DNA of 64,000 nucleotides from a bacterium (GTDB taxonomy: Bacteria > Vulcanimicrobiota > Vulcanimicrobiia > Vulcanimicrobiales > SCRA01). The translations under genes and the position numbers were made by a program. The notes under the pieces are model-generated. The model did not search any database, was not told where the DNA came from, and saw nothing but the letters and a program-made list of their open reading frames with translations. Location of the stretch: NCBI GenBank assembly GCA_004297985.1, contig SCRA01000004.1, forward strand, positions 1 through 64,000, in the 5' to 3' direction. Each line of letters begins with the position of its first letter. Within the stretch, counting starts at the first letter, position 1. This document shows positions 43,865-54,469 of the stretch, one piece after another.

Positions 43865-44776
43865 TTGGAACTCTTCATCCAACAGGTGATCAACGGGCTC
43901 TCGCTGGGCGGCATCTACGCCCTCATTGCGCTCGGGTACACGATGGTCTACGGCATCATCGAGCTGATCAACTTCGCACACGGCGACGTTTATACGCTGG
44001 GCTCGTTCTTCTCGATCGCGATCATCGGGCTGCTCGATGCAAGCGGCCGGCTCCATGGCGTGCCGCTCTTGCTGGTCCTGGCCGTGGCGCTCGCCGGATC
44101 GATGATCCTGTGCGGCATCGTAGGGGTGCTCTTGGAGCGCTTGGCCTACCGCAGGCTGCGCAACGCGCCGCGTCTGGCCCCGCTCATCACCGCCATCGGC
44201 GCCTCGTTCATCCTCGAGAATATCATGCAGCTCTGGCGGGGTCCCTCGCCGATTCCCTTCCCCTCCGTGGTGCCCAACGTGACGTGGCATTTCGGCGGCG
44301 TCAACCTCTCGTCCAACGAAGTGCTGGTCGTCGTCATGGCGCTTTTCCTCATGGCCGTGCTGCAGATCTTCATCTACAACACCAGGCTTGGTAAGGCGAT
44401 GCGTGCCACGGCGCAAGATCGCGACGCGGCGCAGTTGATGGGTATCAATATCAACATGACGATCGCCCTGACGTTCTTCATCGGGAGCGCGCTTGCCGGC
44501 GTCGGCGGCTTCGTCAGCGGCATCTACTACGGCTCCACCTGGTTCTACAATGGCTTTGAGGCCGGCCTGAAGGCGTTCACGGCAGCGGTGCTCGGCGGCA
44601 TCGGCAACGTGGCCGGCGCCATGCTCGGCGGCTTCGTGATCGGCATGGTCGAATCGCTGACCGCTGGATTCATCTCCGATCAATGGGCCACCGTGGCCGT
44701 CTTCTTGCTCTTGGTGCTGGTACTGATCTTCCGGCCATCCGGTCTGCTCGGGGAAGTCCTCCCCGATAAGGTGTAG
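43865..44776 (+). CDS. livH: branched-chain amino acid ABC transporter permease
   Basis: 303 residues, about eight membrane helices, starting LFIQQVINGLSLGGIYAL, the LivH signature. GGIYYGSTWFYNGFEAGLKA carries the cytoplasmic coupling region. Forms the translocation channel with LivM. TTG start at 43865 with AAGGA six bases upstream. Ends three bases before livM. Confidence 0.92.
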   Translation: MELFIQQVINGLSLGGIYALIALGYTMVYGIIELINFAHGDVYTLGSFFSIAIIGLLDASGRLHGVPLLLVLAVALAGSMILCGIVGVLLERLAYRRLRNAPRLAPLITAIGASFILENIMQLWRGPSPIPFPSVVPNVTWHFGGVNLSSNEVLVVVMALFLMAVLQIFIYNTRLGKAMRATAQDRDAAQLMGININMTIALTFFIGSALAGVGGFVSGIYYGSTWFYNGFEAGLKAFTAAVLGGIGNVAGAMLGGFVIGMVESLTAGFISDQWATVAVFLLLVLVLIFRPSGLLGEVLPDKV

Positions 44777-44778
44777 CC

Positions 44779-45840
44779 ATGTTGCATTGGAAGAAGTACC
44801 GACCGATCGACTGGGCGCTGGTTGCCATCGCCGTCTTCATGCCGTTCCTGCCGCTGGTCGACCACAACGGCGGGCACATCAACGTCTTGGTCAATGCCGG
44901 CATCTACATGATGTTGGCAATCGGCTTGAATATCGTCGTCGGCTTCGCCGGGCTCCTCGACCTCGGCTACGCTGCCTTTTTCGCCATCGGCTCGTACACG
45001 TACGCGATGGTCGCAAGCCCGCAGTTCGGGCTCCACTTCTCGTTCTGGCCGATGGTGCTGATCAGCGCCTTCGTAGCCGCGATCTTCGGTGTCATCCTCG
45101 GCGCCCCGACTCTGCGCCTGCGCGGTGACTACCTGGCGATCGTGACGTTGGGCTTCGGTGAGATCGTTCCGCAGACGTTCCTCAACTTGGCGAAGTACAC
45201 GGGCGGCCCCAACGGCATCAGCGCCATCGATCAGCCCAAGCTCTTCGGCTACCACTTCGGCTTGAACCCGCTGCCCTATTACTACCTGGTGCTGGTGCTG
45301 ATCGCGTTCAGCCTCATCGTGGCGAATAACCTGCGCACGAGCCGCCTCGGCCGCGCTTGGATGGCCATCCGCGAAGACGAGATCGCGGCGGCGCACATGG
45401 GCATCAACACTACCACCGCCAAACTTGCCGCGTTCTCTTTGGGCGCCTCGTTCTCGGGGCTCTCGGGGGTGGTCAACGCCTCGCTCTTGACGCTGGTCTC
45501 GCCCGATCAGTTCAAATTCAACGTCAGCATCACCGTCCTCTCGATGTTGGTGCTGGGCGGCATGGGATCGCTGCCCGGTGTGGTCGTCGGATCGGCCTTG
45601 CTCTCGATCCTCAACTTCTTCATACTGCCGCAGGCAAGCAATCTGGCTGCCACGGTCGGTCTCCACATCGACTTCACCTCGTACCGCTTTATGCTCTACG
45701 GCATCATCCTGGTTGCCGTCATGCTCTTCAAGCCGGAGGGCCTATGGGGGAGCGAGCAGCGCAGGGCGGAGCTCAAGGAGAGCGACATCACAAAGGCGGA
45801 GAACGCGGAGTACGAAGAGATGCCGAGGGAGACGGTGTAA
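44779..45840 (+). CDS. livM: branched-chain amino acid ABC transporter permease
   Basis: 353 residues, about ten membrane helices. NIVVGFAGLLDLGYAAFFAIG, TLRLRGDYLAIVTLGFGEI and the coupling loop SRLGRAWMAIREDEIAA are the LivM hallmarks. An acidic C-terminal tail of about 30 residues (after GLWGSEQRR) extends beyond most homologues. ATG 44779; its TAA shares one base with the livG ATG. Confidence 0.92.
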   Translation: MLHWKKYRPIDWALVAIAVFMPFLPLVDHNGGHINVLVNAGIYMMLAIGLNIVVGFAGLLDLGYAAFFAIGSYTYAMVASPQFGLHFSFWPMVLISAFVAAIFGVILGAPTLRLRGDYLAIVTLGFGEIVPQTFLNLAKYTGGPNGISAIDQPKLFGYHFGLNPLPYYYLVLVLIAFSLIVANNLRTSRLGRAWMAIREDEIAAAHMGINTTTAKLAAFSLGASFSGLSGVVNASLLTLVSPDQFKFNVSITVLSMLVLGGMGSLPGVVVGSALLSILNFFILPQASNLAATVGLHIDFTSYRFMLYGIILVAVMLFKPEGLWGSEQRRAELKESDITKAENAEYEEMPRETV

Positions 45841-46600
45841 TGGCCTTTTTTGCGCTCAAGAACGTCACCAAGAGCTTCGGCGGGCTGGTTGCCGTCAAAA
45901 CTGTCTCCTACGAGGTCCAACCGGGACAAATCGCCGCGATGATCGGCCCCAACGGAGCCGGTAAGTCGACGGCCTTCAACCTGGTGACGGGTCTCTATGT
46001 CCCGACGTCCGGCGAGATCGAGTTCAACGGTCAATCGATCGGCGGCAAGAAGCCGGACTTCGTCTGCAAGCTGGGCATCGCACGCACGTTTCAGAACATC
46101 CGCCTCTTCGCGTTCATGACCGCTGTCGAGAACGTGATGGCGGGGCGTCACGTACGCATGGGAGCGATGCTCTGGGACAGCCTCTTGCACACGCCCAAGC
46201 AGCGCGCCGAGGAGCGGCACGTACGCGAGAAGGCGATGGAGCTCTTGCGCTTCGTCAAATTGGAGCGCCATGCCGACGACTACGCTCACAATCTGCCCTA
46301 TGGCTTTCAGCGGCGCTTGGAGATCGCCCGCGCTCTGGCAAGCGATCCTACGCTGCTCCTGCTGGACGAGCCCGCGGCTGGTATGAACCCGCGCGAGAAG
46401 GAAGACCTCATGGAACTGATCCGGGCCATCCGGGATCGCGGAACCACCGTCTTCCTGATCGAGCACGACATGGGATTGGTCATGAACATCAGCGAGAGAA
46501 TCGCGGTTTTGGATCACGGTGAGAAGATCGCGGAGGGAACGCCGGCGGAGATTCGTGCCGACTCCCGCGTGATCGAAGCCTATCTGGGGAAGAGCGCGTA

Positions 46601-46601
<1 letters not shown>
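45840..46601 (+). CDS. livG: branched-chain amino acid ABC transporter ATPase
   Basis: 253 residues. Walker A GPNGAGKST, the LivG-type Q-loop GIARTFQNIRLF, a signature region LPYGFQRRLEIARAL (degenerate compared with LSGGQ, as is normal for LivG), Walker B LLLLDEP and AAGMNP. It pairs with LivF to energise uptake. ATG 45840 overlaps the livM stop by one base. Confidence 0.92.
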
Positions 46602-47325
<724 letters not shown>

Positions 47326-47329
<4 letters not shown>

Positions 47330-48483
47330 GACGCGGCACGGGCGTGGAGATACTCCGCGCCATAGACGGGTTCCCCGGCCACGAACGTCGCCACGACCTG
47401 GTGTTCGTCGTCCCAGACGGCGAGATCTGCTCGCCGGCCGGGAGCAAGCGTCCCCATCTCGCGCTCCAGGCCGAGTAGACGCGCCGGTGCCGACGTCGCG
47501 GCGATGACCGCGCGCTCGAAGGGGATGCGTGCGAAGGCCATCAGGTTGCGGACGCCCTGATCGATGCGCAGCGCCGATCCTGCGATGGTGCCGTCGCCCG
47601 AACGCATCACGCCGCCCTCGACGTGGTAGTCGGGGCCGGCCGGCGGCATGTTGTCGGTAGCGACGACCAGGCGCTCACCGCAGGCGCGATAGAGCACGTT
47701 GACGGTCGGCGGGGTCACGTGGACACCGTCGCAGATCAGTTGGATGGTGGTGCGCTCGTCCTCGATGAATGCGGGCAGGAGCGAAGGGTCGCGATGGTCC
47801 AGGGGTCCCATCCCGTTGAATGCGTGGGTGAGCGTGCGAAAGCCCACGCCGATCGCCAGTACCCCTTCGGCGTATTTCGCGCTCGTGTGGGCAGCGGCGC
47901 AGACGATGCCCTGGGCGTGGAGCCAGCGTGCCGCGTCGGCGACGCCGTCCACCTCGGGGGCCATGGCCATCATCACGAGCGCGCCGCGACAGGCTTCGAC
48001 GGCAGTGCGAACGCGGTCCATCGTCGCGGGCAGCAGCCACTCGGCGCGGTGGACGCGGCGAAACTTGGGGTTGAGAAAGGGTCCCTCGAACTGGACGCCC
48101 AGGCAACGGGCCCCTATGGGTCCCGTCTCCTCCAATTCGTGCGCGCCCTCGGCCACGGCGCTCCCCGCGTGGAGCATCGACTCCCACGGAGCCGTCATGA
48201 TCGAGGCGACGTACCCCGTTGCGCCGCAGCGCGCGTAGAAGGCGGAGGCAACGCGCACGGCGGCGGCTTGGTCGCGATTGAAGAGGTGGTCTTCGGCGCC
48301 GTTGGTGTGGACGTCGATCAACCCCGGGGAGATCGTAGCGCCGGCGGGGATGGGAAGGTCGCAGGGCCCGGGGCCTTCGAGGATATCAGCCACTCTCCCC
48401 GCGCGCACGGCTAGGCGGCCGCTCCTGATCGTTCCATCGCCGAGCGCCAGCCTTGCGGGACCGATGATCATCGTTGCGGGCAT
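47326..48483 (-). CDS. nagA: N-acetylglucosamine-6-phosphate deacetylase
   Basis: 385 residues, amidohydrolase fold. DVHTNGAEDH, the metal Glu in QFEGPFLNP, His residues in CAAAHTSAK and THAFNG, and the catalytic Asp in ATDNMPPAG are in place. It converts GlcNAc-6-P to GlcN-6-P in cell-wall recycling or chitin use. No nagB, kinase or PTS gene is adjacent. ATG 48483 follows AAGGAGA; the upstream in-frame start at 48507 is less well placed. Confidence 0.88.
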
Positions 48484-48539
48484 GCCGTCTCCTTCGCTAC
48501 CGCTCACCCATCATCTCCTCGCCGCTCCCGGCCGCAAAG

Positions 48540-49907
48540 CTAGGAACGGATCAACGCGAGGACTTCGTCGCGCCGGCGCTCCATCGTAGCGCGGTCGTCG
48601 GCCTCGAGGTTTAGGCGCAGGAGCGGCTCCGTGTTCGAGGGCCGCACATTGAACCACCAGGTATCGTATTGTACCGTGACACCGTCCAAGTGGTCGATCT
48701 TTCCGTCAGCGTAGGCGTGCTCGATCTGCGCGATCTTCGCGGGAATGTCGGCTACCGTGCTGTTGAGCTCGCCGGAGCGTGAGCGGTTCTGGAGCGGTGC
48801 CGCGACGTGGCTGACGGGCGCGTTCGCCTTGGAGAAGACCTCCAGGCATTCGAGGAGTGCGATCATGCCGCTGTCCGCGTACCAGTTGTCGCGGAAGTAG
48901 AAGTGCCCCGAGTGCTCGCCGCCGAAGACGGCGTCTTCCTTGCGCATCGTCGCCTTGATCAGCGAGTGTCCGACCTGCGAGCGAAGCGGCCGTCCTCCGT
49001 GGCGCTCGATCCACTCCGGCACGCTGCGGCTGCAGATCAGGTTGTAGAGGATCTTCGCCCCTGGGTGCTTACGCAGCTCGTTCTCGGCGACGAGCGCCGT
49101 GACGGTGCCGCCGCCAACCAGCTCGCCTCGCTCGTCGACCAGGAACATGCGGTCGGCATCGCCGTCGAATGCCACCCCCAGGTCGCAGTGGTGCTCGCGC
49201 ACGGCGCGCTGCACGTCGACCATGTTCTCCGGCTCGATAGGGCTGGGCTGGTGGTGCGGGAACGTACCGTCGAGCTCGAAGTAGAGCGGGATCACGGTAC
49301 ATGGCAGATGCTTGAAGACGTAGGGAACCGTCTTGCCGCCCATGCCGTTGCCGCAGTCGATGGCGATCTTGAACGGCTTGATCTTCGCGACGTCGACGAA
49401 CGAGAGGCAGTGGCGCGCGAAGTCGTCGAGGATGTCGCGTTGGGTGACGGTTCCGCGGCGTGCGGACGCTGAGAACGTACCGCGTTCGATCATCGCGCGG
49501 ATCTCGTCGAGGCCTTCTTTGGACGAGAGCGCCATCGCTTCGCCGCGGCAGAGCTTGAAGCCGTTGTAGTCCTTGGGATTATGGGAGGCGGTGATCATCG
49601 CTCCGCCGTCGAGCTCGTATTTGCCGACGGCGAAGTAGATGGCGTCCGTGGAGACTTGGCCTACGTCGACCACGTCGACGCCCTGCTCCACCAAGCCGCG
49701 CGAGAAGGCTTCGGCGAGCACGGGCCCGCTGGTCCGCATGTCGCGGCCAAGGCCGACCGTCAGCGTCGCCTTCGCCGGAGACTTCCCTTGGAGAAAGGCG
49801 GCGAAGCCGCGCCCCAACTGGTAGGCGAAGTCCGCACTGAGTTGCGTAGGGTAGATCCCGCGGACATCATAGCTCTTGAAAATACTCGGATCGAATTGCG
49901 TCTGCAC
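48540..49907 (-). CDS. manB: phosphomannomutase/phosphoglucomutase
   Basis: 455 residues, alpha-D-phosphohexomutase. Phosphoserine loop TASHNPKDYNG (Ser108), metal loop DGDADR, sugar loop GGEHSGH and the C-terminal phosphate loop RPSNTEP are intact. The GGEHSGH and SYDVRGIYP strings fit bifunctional PMM/PGM (AlgC/ManB) more than GlmM. It interconverts mannose- or glucose-6-P and -1-P for envelope sugars. GTG 49907 has GAGGAG five bases upstream. Confidence 0.9.
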   Translation of the reverse strand: MQTQFDPSIFKSYDVRGIYPTQLSADFAYQLGRGFAAFLQGKSPAKATLTVGLGRDMRTSGPVLAEAFSRGLVEQGVDVVDVGQVSTDAIYFAVGKYELDGGAMITASHNPKDYNGFKLCRGEAMALSSKEGLDEIRAMIERGTFSASARRGTVTQRDILDDFARHCLSFVDVAKIKPFKIAIDCGNGMGGKTVPYVFKHLPCTVIPLYFELDGTFPHHQPSPIEPENMVDVQRAVREHHCDLGVAFDGDADRMFLVDERGELVGGGTVTALVAENELRKHPGAKILYNLICSRSVPEWIERHGGRPLRSQVGHSLIKATMRKEDAVFGGEHSGHFYFRDNWYADSGMIALLECLEVFSKANAPVSHVAAPLQNRSRSGELNSTVADIPAKIAQIEHAYADGKIDHLDGVTVQYDTWWFNVRPSNTEPLLRLNLEADDRATMERRRDEVLALIRS

Positions 49908-49909
49908 GA

Positions 49910-50059
49910 CTACTCCTCTACCCACGCGGCCCTGACCACTACCGGCTGGGGCGCCCCGTCGTGCTGCTCGAGCGTGTGGCTGTAGCGCAGCAGGATGAAG
50001 ATCGCGACGATGACGAGCGCAAGCAGCCCGAGGAGCTGCCAGAACTTCAACGGGACCAT
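49910..50059 (-). CDS. small single-helix membrane protein upstream of manB
   Basis: 49 residues: one hydrophobic helix (about 8-27, LLGLLALVIVAIFILL) and a short polar tail (RYSHTLEQHDG). It ends two bases before the manB start codon, and its last codons contain the manB ribosome-binding site, suggesting coupled translation. Its own ribosome-binding site is poor. No family recognised. Confidence 0.5.
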   Translation of the reverse strand: MVPLKFWQLLGLLALVIVAIFILLRYSHTLEQHDGAPQPVVVRAAWVEE

Positions 50060-50186
50060 GGAGCAACCGTGTTCGCTTGCTCGTCCGAGGTGCCCTCCGG
50101 CGGGGCGCACGTGCGGGCGGCGCAGGAGGCAGCCTGCGAACGCGAAGAAGGGCGTGTTCGATTCTTTTCCGAGGAGGTCCATCGCC

Positions 50187-51170
50187 ATGCCGCGACCCAA
50201 GGCATTCGTCACGCGCGTCATCCCGGAGGCCGGTATCGAGCGTCTCGCCGCCGTCTACGACGCCGAGGTCAACCGCGAAGACCGTCAGCTCTCGCCACAG
50301 GAGATCGCCGGCCACGCCAAGGGCTGCCAGGCGCTCATCACGCTGCTGACGGATCGCGTCGATGGGGCATTGCTCGATCTCTGCCCCGACGTGCGGATCG
50401 TTGCCAACGTCGCGGTAGGCTACGACAATGTCGATGTCCCGGCGGCGACCGAGCGCGGCGTTTGGGTCGCCAACACGCCGGGCGTCCTCACCGAGACCAC
50501 GGCTGACCTCGCATGGGCTCTCTTGATGGCTACGGCGCGCCGTTTAGGCGAGGCGGAGCGCTTCGTGCGCGCAGGCAGATATCACGGCTGGGGCATCCTC
50601 ATGTTGCTGGGCGGCGACGTTCACGGCAAGACGCTGGGGATCGTCGGCTTCGGCCGCATCGGCCAAGCCGTTGCCAAGCGCGCGCGCGGCTTCGAGATGC
50701 GCGTGCTCTACACCGACGCGCAACGTGTCTCGGGGGCGGTCGAGCACGACTGCCGCGCAACGTTCGTCGACAAGGCAACGCTGTTGGCAGAAAGCGATTT
50801 CGTCTCCCTCCACGTGCCGCTGATGCCGCAGACGCACCACTGGCTGGGCGAGACCGAGTTCATGGCGATGAGGTCTACCGCATACGTGGTCAACACCTCG
50901 CGCGGACCGGTGATCGACGAGGCGGCGCTCGCCAAGGCGCTCCGGTCGGGTTGGATCGCCGGTGCCGGCCTCGACGTCTTCGAGCGTGAGCCCCAGGTCC
51001 ATCCTGATCTGCTTGCCTGCGAGAATGCCCTGCTCTTGCCCCACATCGGCTCCGCTTCTATCGAGACGCGCGACCGCATGGCGACGATTGCCGCCGACAA
51101 CTGCATCGCCTTCGCGCGGGGCGAACGCCCGCCGACGGCCGTCAACGAGCCGGTGCAGGCGAAGGCGTAG
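50187..51170 (+). CDS. D-2-hydroxyacid dehydrogenase, glyoxylate/hydroxypyruvate reductase type
   Basis: 327 residues. NAD(P) loop GFGRIGQAVAKRARGF, catalytic Arg in NTSRGPVIDE, Glu in FEREPQVHP and His in LPHIGSAS are all present. Most like GyaR-type glyoxylate reductases, which reduce glyoxylate or hydroxypyruvate. ATG 50187 has GAGGAGG eight bases upstream. Its 3' end overlaps the convergent MFS gene by 29 bases. Confidence 0.87.
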   Translation: MPRPKAFVTRVIPEAGIERLAAVYDAEVNREDRQLSPQEIAGHAKGCQALITLLTDRVDGALLDLCPDVRIVANVAVGYDNVDVPAATERGVWVANTPGVLTETTADLAWALLMATARRLGEAERFVRAGRYHGWGILMLLGGDVHGKTLGIVGFGRIGQAVAKRARGFEMRVLYTDAQRVSGAVEHDCRATFVDKATLLAESDFVSLHVPLMPQTHHWLGETEFMAMRSTAYVVNTSRGPVIDEAALAKALRSGWIAGAGLDVFEREPQVHPDLLACENALLLPHIGSASIETRDRMATIAADNCIAFARGERPPTAVNEPVQAKA

Positions 51171-52341
51171 CCAGACGCTGCGCCGCTCGCGGCGATGGCA
51201 GCGAGATCGTCAAGAGTCCAGCCAGGACGACGAGGCCCACGATCGCGATCATAACCGTAGGGAGGCCGCGTGCGTCGGCGATGATGCCGAGCACGGGCAC
51301 TCCCAGCCCGCCCAGGCTGATCGAGAGTCCGAGCGTCATCCCGGAGGCCGCGCCGATACGGTTGGGGAGGTACTCCTGGCCGAGCACGACGGCGGCGGTC
51401 ATGGATCCGAAGAGCGAGGCACCGATCAGCACGGCGAGCACGGAGGCCTGGACCATGTCGGTAGCGACGATGAACATGGGCAGCAGCACGACGACGATGC
51501 CCATGGCCGTCGTCAGCACGGCGCGCCGCCCAAAGCGATCGGCCAGCCACCCGCTGGCTAACGTGCCCGCTGCGGAGCCGGCGAGCAGAACGCTCAGCAT
51601 TGCGCCCGCGGGCCCCGGTGCCAAGCCGTGGACCTTCATCTCGTAGAGCGGGACGAACGTCATCAAGCCGAAGGTAGCGAAGGCGCGTACCGTGAGGAAG
51701 AATGAGAGGCGCACGAACGGCCACCAGGCGTCGTGTTGCGATGAACCGCTGGCGGCGGCGCGCTTGGTGTAGACGACGCGGAAGTGCGCCATCTTCGGCA
51801 CTTCGACCGCGAGCAGGACGGCGGCGAAGAGCCCGGTGGCGATCGTAGGCAGCGTGCCGGCCATGCCGAAGCGCGAGAGCAGGACGGTGGCGAGCACGGG
51901 CCCCAGCGCGAAGCCGAGATTGCCGCCGACGGTGAAGAGGCTCATCCCGCTGGCGCGCCTGCCGCCCGAGACGTAGTTCGCATAGCGCGAGCCTTCGGGG
52001 TGGAAGGCGGCGACGCCGATGCCGCTCAACAACAGGAGCGCGAAGATCGTCGGATAGTTCGGGGCGATGCCGGTGAACGCGACGCCCACGCCCGCCGTAA
52101 AGACGCCCGCCGGTAAGAGCCAGGCCATCGGCTTACGGTCGGAGAGATGCCCGAAGAGCGGCTGCACGATCGCCGAGCTCAGGTTGAAGGCGAAGACCAA
52201 GCCCGCCACCGCCTCGTAGGAGAGGCCCTTGTGAACCACCAGGAAGGGGAGCAACGCCGGGACGACGCCTTGGTAGATATCATTGCAGAAGTGCCCGAGC
52301 GAGAGAACGGAGATCGAGCGCGCATGGATGCCGTGGGACAT
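51142..52341 (-). CDS. MFS exporter, fosmidomycin-resistance-like
   Basis: 399 residues, 12 membrane helices. GHFCNDIYQGVVPALLPF at the N-terminus and FHPEGSRYA after helix 4 are typical of the Fsr family, which export fosmidomycin and other small molecules. Divergent from the LysR regulator, which probably controls it. ATG 52341. Confidence 0.85.
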   Translation of the reverse strand: MSHGIHARSISVLSLGHFCNDIYQGVVPALLPFLVVHKGLSYEAVAGLVFAFNLSSAIVQPLFGHLSDRKPMAWLLPAGVFTAGVGVAFTGIAPNYPTIFALLLLSGIGVAAFHPEGSRYANYVSGGRRASGMSLFTVGGNLGFALGPVLATVLLSRFGMAGTLPTIATGLFAAVLLAVEVPKMAHFRVVYTKRAAASGSSQHDAWWPFVRLSFFLTVRAFATFGLMTFVPLYEMKVHGLAPGPAGAMLSVLLAGSAAGTLASGWLADRFGRRAVLTTAMGIVVVLLPMFIVATDMVQASVLAVLIGASLFGSMTAAVVLGQEYLPNRIGAASGMTLGLSISLGGLGVPVLGIIADARGLPTVMIAIVGLVVLAGLLTISLPSPRAAQRLATPSPAPAR

Positions 52342-52414
52342 ACGGCCATTCTCGCACGGTCATTTCGATATGTCCAATATATTATGGCGACTCTTATGAT
52401 ATGATTATCTTCTG
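52342..52414. promoter_or_regulatory. divergent promoter region between MFS and LysR genes
   Basis: 73 AT-rich bases. On the plus strand TATGAT (52395-52400) or GATTAT (52403-52408) could serve as -10 for the LysR gene, giving a very short leader. ATAT-gtcca-ATAT around 52368-52380 is a possible LysR-type half-site pair. No strong -35. Confidence 0.4.
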
Positions 52415-53305
52415 ATGGAGCTTCGCCAGCTACGCTACTTTCTGGCCGTTGCCCAGCAGCGCCACTTCACGCACGCTGCCGAGCACGTCGGCATCGCACA
52501 GCCTGCGCTCTCGCAGCAGGTCCGCAGGCTGGAGGGCGAGTTGGGCGTGCGCCTCTTCGATCGCGATAATCGGCGCGTCGCGCTGACCGCGGCTGGGCAG
52601 GCCTTCCTCGACCACGCGGAGCGGGTCGTCGAGGCCGCCGATCAGGCCGTGGCGGAGATGGAGGGATTCTCCGGTGCGCTGCGCGGGCGCGTGGTGATCG
52701 GCACGCTTCAATCGCTGAGCGAGCTCAAACTGCCGGCTATCCTCGCACGCTTCCATGGCCGCCATCCCCAGGTGGAGATCTCGCTGCGCGAGGAGCCCAG
52801 CGACCGCATGCCCGCGATGCTGCTGGACGGAACGCTCGATATGGCGTTGCTGGACACCACGCGGCGCGCGATGCCCGCGGGCTTAGCCGTCGAGAACGTC
52901 TACCACGACGAGTTGATGGTCGTGGTGGCGCCGGGGCACCCGCTGGCCAGGCGCAAGCGGGTTCCGCTGGAAGCACTGCGCGACGAAGCGTTCGTACTCT
53001 ATAAAGCCGGCTCCGGGCTGCGCACCGTCGTCGAGCGTGCCTGCAACGAGGTGGGCTTCAGCCCGCGCGGGGCCTTCGAGAGCGGCGACTGGTCGACGAT
53101 CGGCGCGCTGGTGGCGGAGGGGCTCGGCGTCACCGTCCTCCCGCGGCATCTCGCGGAGCTCGCGGCCCCGCGCGTGGTACGGATCGCCGTCGACCCGCAG
53201 GGGCTGCTGCGCACGGTTGGGATCGCTTGGCGGCAGGGACGGCACCTCTCCGGCGCCGCCACGGCGCTGCTGACGCTGCTGCGTGAGGAGCTGCGCGTCG
53301 GCTAG
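52415..53305 (+). CDS. LysR-family transcriptional regulator
   Basis: 296 residues. N-terminal winged helix (MELRQLRYFLAVAQQRHFTHAAEHVGIAQPALSQ region, residues 1-60, with the linker helix to 90) and a two-lobed inducer-binding domain (VVIGTLQSL to the end). Similar to the CbbR/CysB-size class. The divergent MFS gene is the likely target. Its TAG overlaps the stop of the convergent phosphoesterase gene in a CTAG (53302-53305). Confidence 0.9.
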   Translation: MELRQLRYFLAVAQQRHFTHAAEHVGIAQPALSQQVRRLEGELGVRLFDRDNRRVALTAAGQAFLDHAERVVEAADQAVAEMEGFSGALRGRVVIGTLQSLSELKLPAILARFHGRHPQVEISLREEPSDRMPAMLLDGTLDMALLDTTRRAMPAGLAVENVYHDELMVVVAPGHPLARRKRVPLEALRDEAFVLYKAGSGLRTVVERACNEVGFSPRGAFESGDWSTIGALVAEGLGVTVLPRHLAELAAPRVVRIAVDPQGLLRTVGIAWRQGRHLSGAATALLTLLREELRVG

Positions 53306-54411
53306 CGTGCGAATAGCCGCGTCATCGGGCGCACGCCTTCACTCCAGTCGCCGGCGTGCGCCAGATAGGCGCGGATGCCGAAGGCGTCCTCGACGGTGCG
53401 CAGGAGCGAGTAGTGGTTGTATGGCGTGGAATCGGCCAGAGCGCGCCGCCCGTGGTTGGTGGCCACGATCGTGGGGATCAAGCCGCCGCCTTGATTGGCC
53501 GCGCGCGTGGGAGCGGAGCCACAGCAGCCTTGCGTGCCTTCGGCGCGCGCGTCGTCGTCGTTCTCGTCGAAGGTAAGCACCACGGCCACGTTGGCAGAGG
53601 ACTTCCAGGCGGGGGAGGCCTCGATGGCGTGCATCAGGCGCGCCACCATGGCGTCACCGCGGGCGATGCGCTGCTGGCGATTGGTGCTGGCGCAGTCGGC
53701 CGGCACGTTGGGCCCGGGATGTAGGCCGTGCATGTCGTCGCACTGATCGGGCACCACGAAGGCGAAATTCGGCAGCGACGAAGATGCGAGATCTCGCTGG
53801 AGCCGGTCGAGCGGCGAGATATGGCTCCAGAACGACGGCTCGCTGCGCAACGCGCGGAAGTTCAGAAACGGGTTGTGCTTCGCGGCATAGAGCGCCGCGG
53901 GACGGTTCGCACCGGCTGCGCTGAAGATCGCGTCGGGTGTCGCGGGGTCGAATCCGCCGAAGTAGCCGCGCCAGGTCAGTTTCGCCTGCTCCAATTGGGA
54001 GGGCAGGCTCTGCGCGTCGACGGTGTGATCGGCGTAGCCGGGTTGGTACGCGTTGCCGCAGTGCTCGTCCATGCGGCGCGCCGTGCAGTAGAACGCGTCG
54101 TCGTCCTGGATCCCGAAGGTGTCCCCGCCGATCATTGCCACGTAGTTGGGCTCGCTGGGGTGGGTCTCGGCGTAGAAGCGAGTGGCACTCCGGTACTCGC
54201 GCGCGAGCGCCGTGATCGCGGGGGCGTTGCTATTGCCGATGATGGCGCCGGAGCCCTCGTTCTCCTCGACGATCACGATGATGTGATCGTAGCGAGGCAC
54301 GGCGAGATCGGCCGGCTGCGGGTCGTAGGAGGACGCCGCCGCGGCTGGCAGCGTCATCCACGCCGCCAGCACGAGAAGGAACGTGAGCACGAGGCGTGCG
54401 GCGAACGTCAT
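53302..54411 (-). CDS. secreted phosphoesterase/phospholipase C-like (PF04185 type)
   Basis: 369 residues with a signal peptide (1-25). The N-terminal IIVIVEENEGSG and later THPSEPNYVAMIGG, with DQCDDMHG and LTFDENDDD near the C-terminus, are the metal-ligand motifs of the acid phosphatase/phospholipase C (alkaline phosphatase-like) superfamily. Two Cys pairs (CTARRMDEHC, CCG) suggest disulfides. Probably a periplasmic or released phosphatase. ATG 54411. Confidence 0.83.
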   Translation of the reverse strand: MTFAARLVLTFLLVLAAWMTLPAAAASSYDPQPADLAVPRYDHIIVIVEENEGSGAIIGNSNAPAITALAREYRSATRFYAETHPSEPNYVAMIGGDTFGIQDDDAFYCTARRMDEHCGNAYQPGYADHTVDAQSLPSQLEQAKLTWRGYFGGFDPATPDAIFSAAGANRPAALYAAKHNPFLNFRALRSEPSFWSHISPLDRLQRDLASSSLPNFAFVVPDQCDDMHGLHPGPNVPADCASTNRQQRIARGDAMVARLMHAIEASPAWKSSANVAVVLTFDENDDDARAEGTQGCCGSAPTRAANQGGGLIPTIVATNHGRRALADSTPYNHYSLLRTVEDAFGIRAYLAHAGDWSEGVRPMTRLFAR

Positions 54412-54469
54412 GCCTTCGATGATGACTTGTCCACCTTAAGGCGAGATGAAAAATTGGGCTCAAGGCCTT

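Noticed and set aside
42956-44683. 575-codon minus-strand frame across livK and livH
   Set aside because: Antisense to two well supported transporter genes, with no membrane or domain features of its own.
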